Source of the DNA: an uncultured Lachnospiraceae bacterium
GTDB lineage: Bacteria; Bacillota; Clostridia; Lachnospirales; Lachnospiraceae
Assembly: GCA_910584845.1 (NCBI GenBank)
Contig: CAJUDH010000006.1
Location: forward strand, 50,820 to 114,819
Reading direction: 5' to 3'
DNA length: 64,000 nucleotides
Positions 63,575 through 64,000 of this stretch are shown in pieces. The translations under genes were made by a program, and so were the position numbers. Every line of letters starts with the position of its first letter. Positions within the stretch are counted from its first letter, which is position 1. The notes beneath the pieces are model-generated. The model ran no database searches. It was not told the DNA's origin and saw only the letters and a program-made list of their open reading frames with translations.

Positions 63575-64000
63575 TTAGTGCTCCAGGCCGGCTTCTTCGT
63601 AGTATTTGATTGCGCCGGGATGAAGGGGGAGGCCGTTGCGGGAAGCCTCACCGGAGGTTTCCGGCATGTATTGTTCCATGACCGGAAGCTGGGCGACCAG
63701 TTCATCTTTGTGTTCCACAATCGCTTTGGTCATTGCATAGACCAGGTCATCCGGCAGGCTGTTGCTTACGGTGATGTTGGCGGAGTTGGTAGCCGTTTTG
63801 ATCACAAAATCTTGCCCGCCCCAGCTGTTTTCCGGCATATCCTTGATTACGTAGCCCAGGTCAGCCAGGCCGGCCAAAGTCTCGTCGGATAGTTGGGGGA
63901 AGAACATGGTCTTGGTCAAAGTCAGCTCGCTCATGGCAGCCTGGCCCAGTCCTACAATGTCGATGGAGACGTCGGCCCGGTTTTCTTTCAGCATATCGCC
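63575..64000 (-). CDS. TAXI family TRAP transporter substrate-binding protein, C-terminal part
   Basis: The gene runs off the right edge; 142 C-terminal codons are present. The segment includes ETLAGLADLGYVIKDMPENSW, NSLPDDLVYAMTKAIVEHKDEL and the typical TAXI ending LPLHPGAIKYYEEAGL. TAXI proteins bind carboxylates such as glutamate or 2-oxoacids and hand them to a fused TRAP permease, matching the DctQM-type gene at 58948-60846. The signal peptide is outside the window. Confidence 0.88.
   Translation of the reverse strand, partial: GDMLKENRADVSIDIVGLGQAAMSELTLTKTMFFPQLSDETLAGLADLGYVIKDMPENSWGGQDFVIKTATNSANITVSNSLPDDLVYAMTKAIVEHKDELVAQLPVMEQYMPETSGEASRNGLPLHPGAIKYYEEAGLEH

Overview
The window looks like chromosomal DNA of an anaerobic, endospore-forming Clostridia member, most likely Lachnospiraceae. 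The basis is the gene order nusB-xseA-xseB-ispA-dxs-tlyA-nadK-argR-recN, the Lachnospiraceae-type NAD-dependent DNA ligase, a SpoIVB protease, strong AGGAGG-type ribosome binding sites, and TTGACA/TATAAT promoters with 17-bp spacing. No replication origin, rRNA operon, CRISPR array or intact mobile element is visible. One tRNA gene (Arg, CCG) is present.

Layout. 1-4.5 kb: end of an ESX/type VII secretion-like locus, with three WXG100 genes (one cut by the window edge), a zinc-ribbon/TM2 protein, a zinc-ribbon/membrane/FHA protein and a secreted Mbeg1-like hydrolase. 4.5-10.6 kb: HAD phosphatase, endonuclease IV, LUD protein, a DUF2752/TM2 pair and a polar amino-acid ABC transporter. 10.7-16.8 kb: ftsH, LexA-controlled uvrA, a frameshifted metallopeptidase-domain gene and a small NHLP-leader-like protein. 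17-23.3 kb: tRNA-Arg, a membrane-anchored protein, queA, rRNA pseudouridine synthase, ligA and metA. 23.3-25.8 kb: an AT-rich island with a phage-like gene remnant and a cell-wall-binding repeat protein. 26-37 kb: malic enzyme and the long nusB-recN housekeeping operon. 37-50 kb: malQ, MATE pump, ROK kinase, spoIVB, ferritin-like protein, HD hydrolase, Ca2+-type P-ATPase, trpS. 48.9-53.5 kb: a CitMHS carrier next to a divergent histidine kinase/response regulator pair, with three exactly spaced direct repeats in front of the carrier. 53.5-55.3 kb: Cof phosphatase and a membrane-anchored amidase. 55.5-64 kb: a catabolic locus with two GntR regulators, TRAP fused permease, TAXI binding protein, KDPG-aldolase/VOC fusion, M24-fold hydrolase, flavin-reductase-like protein and D-2-hydroxyacid dehydrogenase.

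How the parts fit. The left end probably belongs to a secretion machine whose ATPase lies outside the window. The citrate carrier, kinase and regulator form a plausible sense-and-import unit for a di/tricarboxylate. The right-end locus reads as uptake of an organic acid (TRAP/TAXI), its hydrolysis or rearrangement (M24 fold), oxidation/reduction (hydroxyacid dehydrogenase, flavin protein) and retro-aldol cleavage (Eda domain) under GntR control. Its substrate cannot be read from sequence, and it is the best candidate here for an undescribed system. All assignments were made by reading the sequence; no database search was run.
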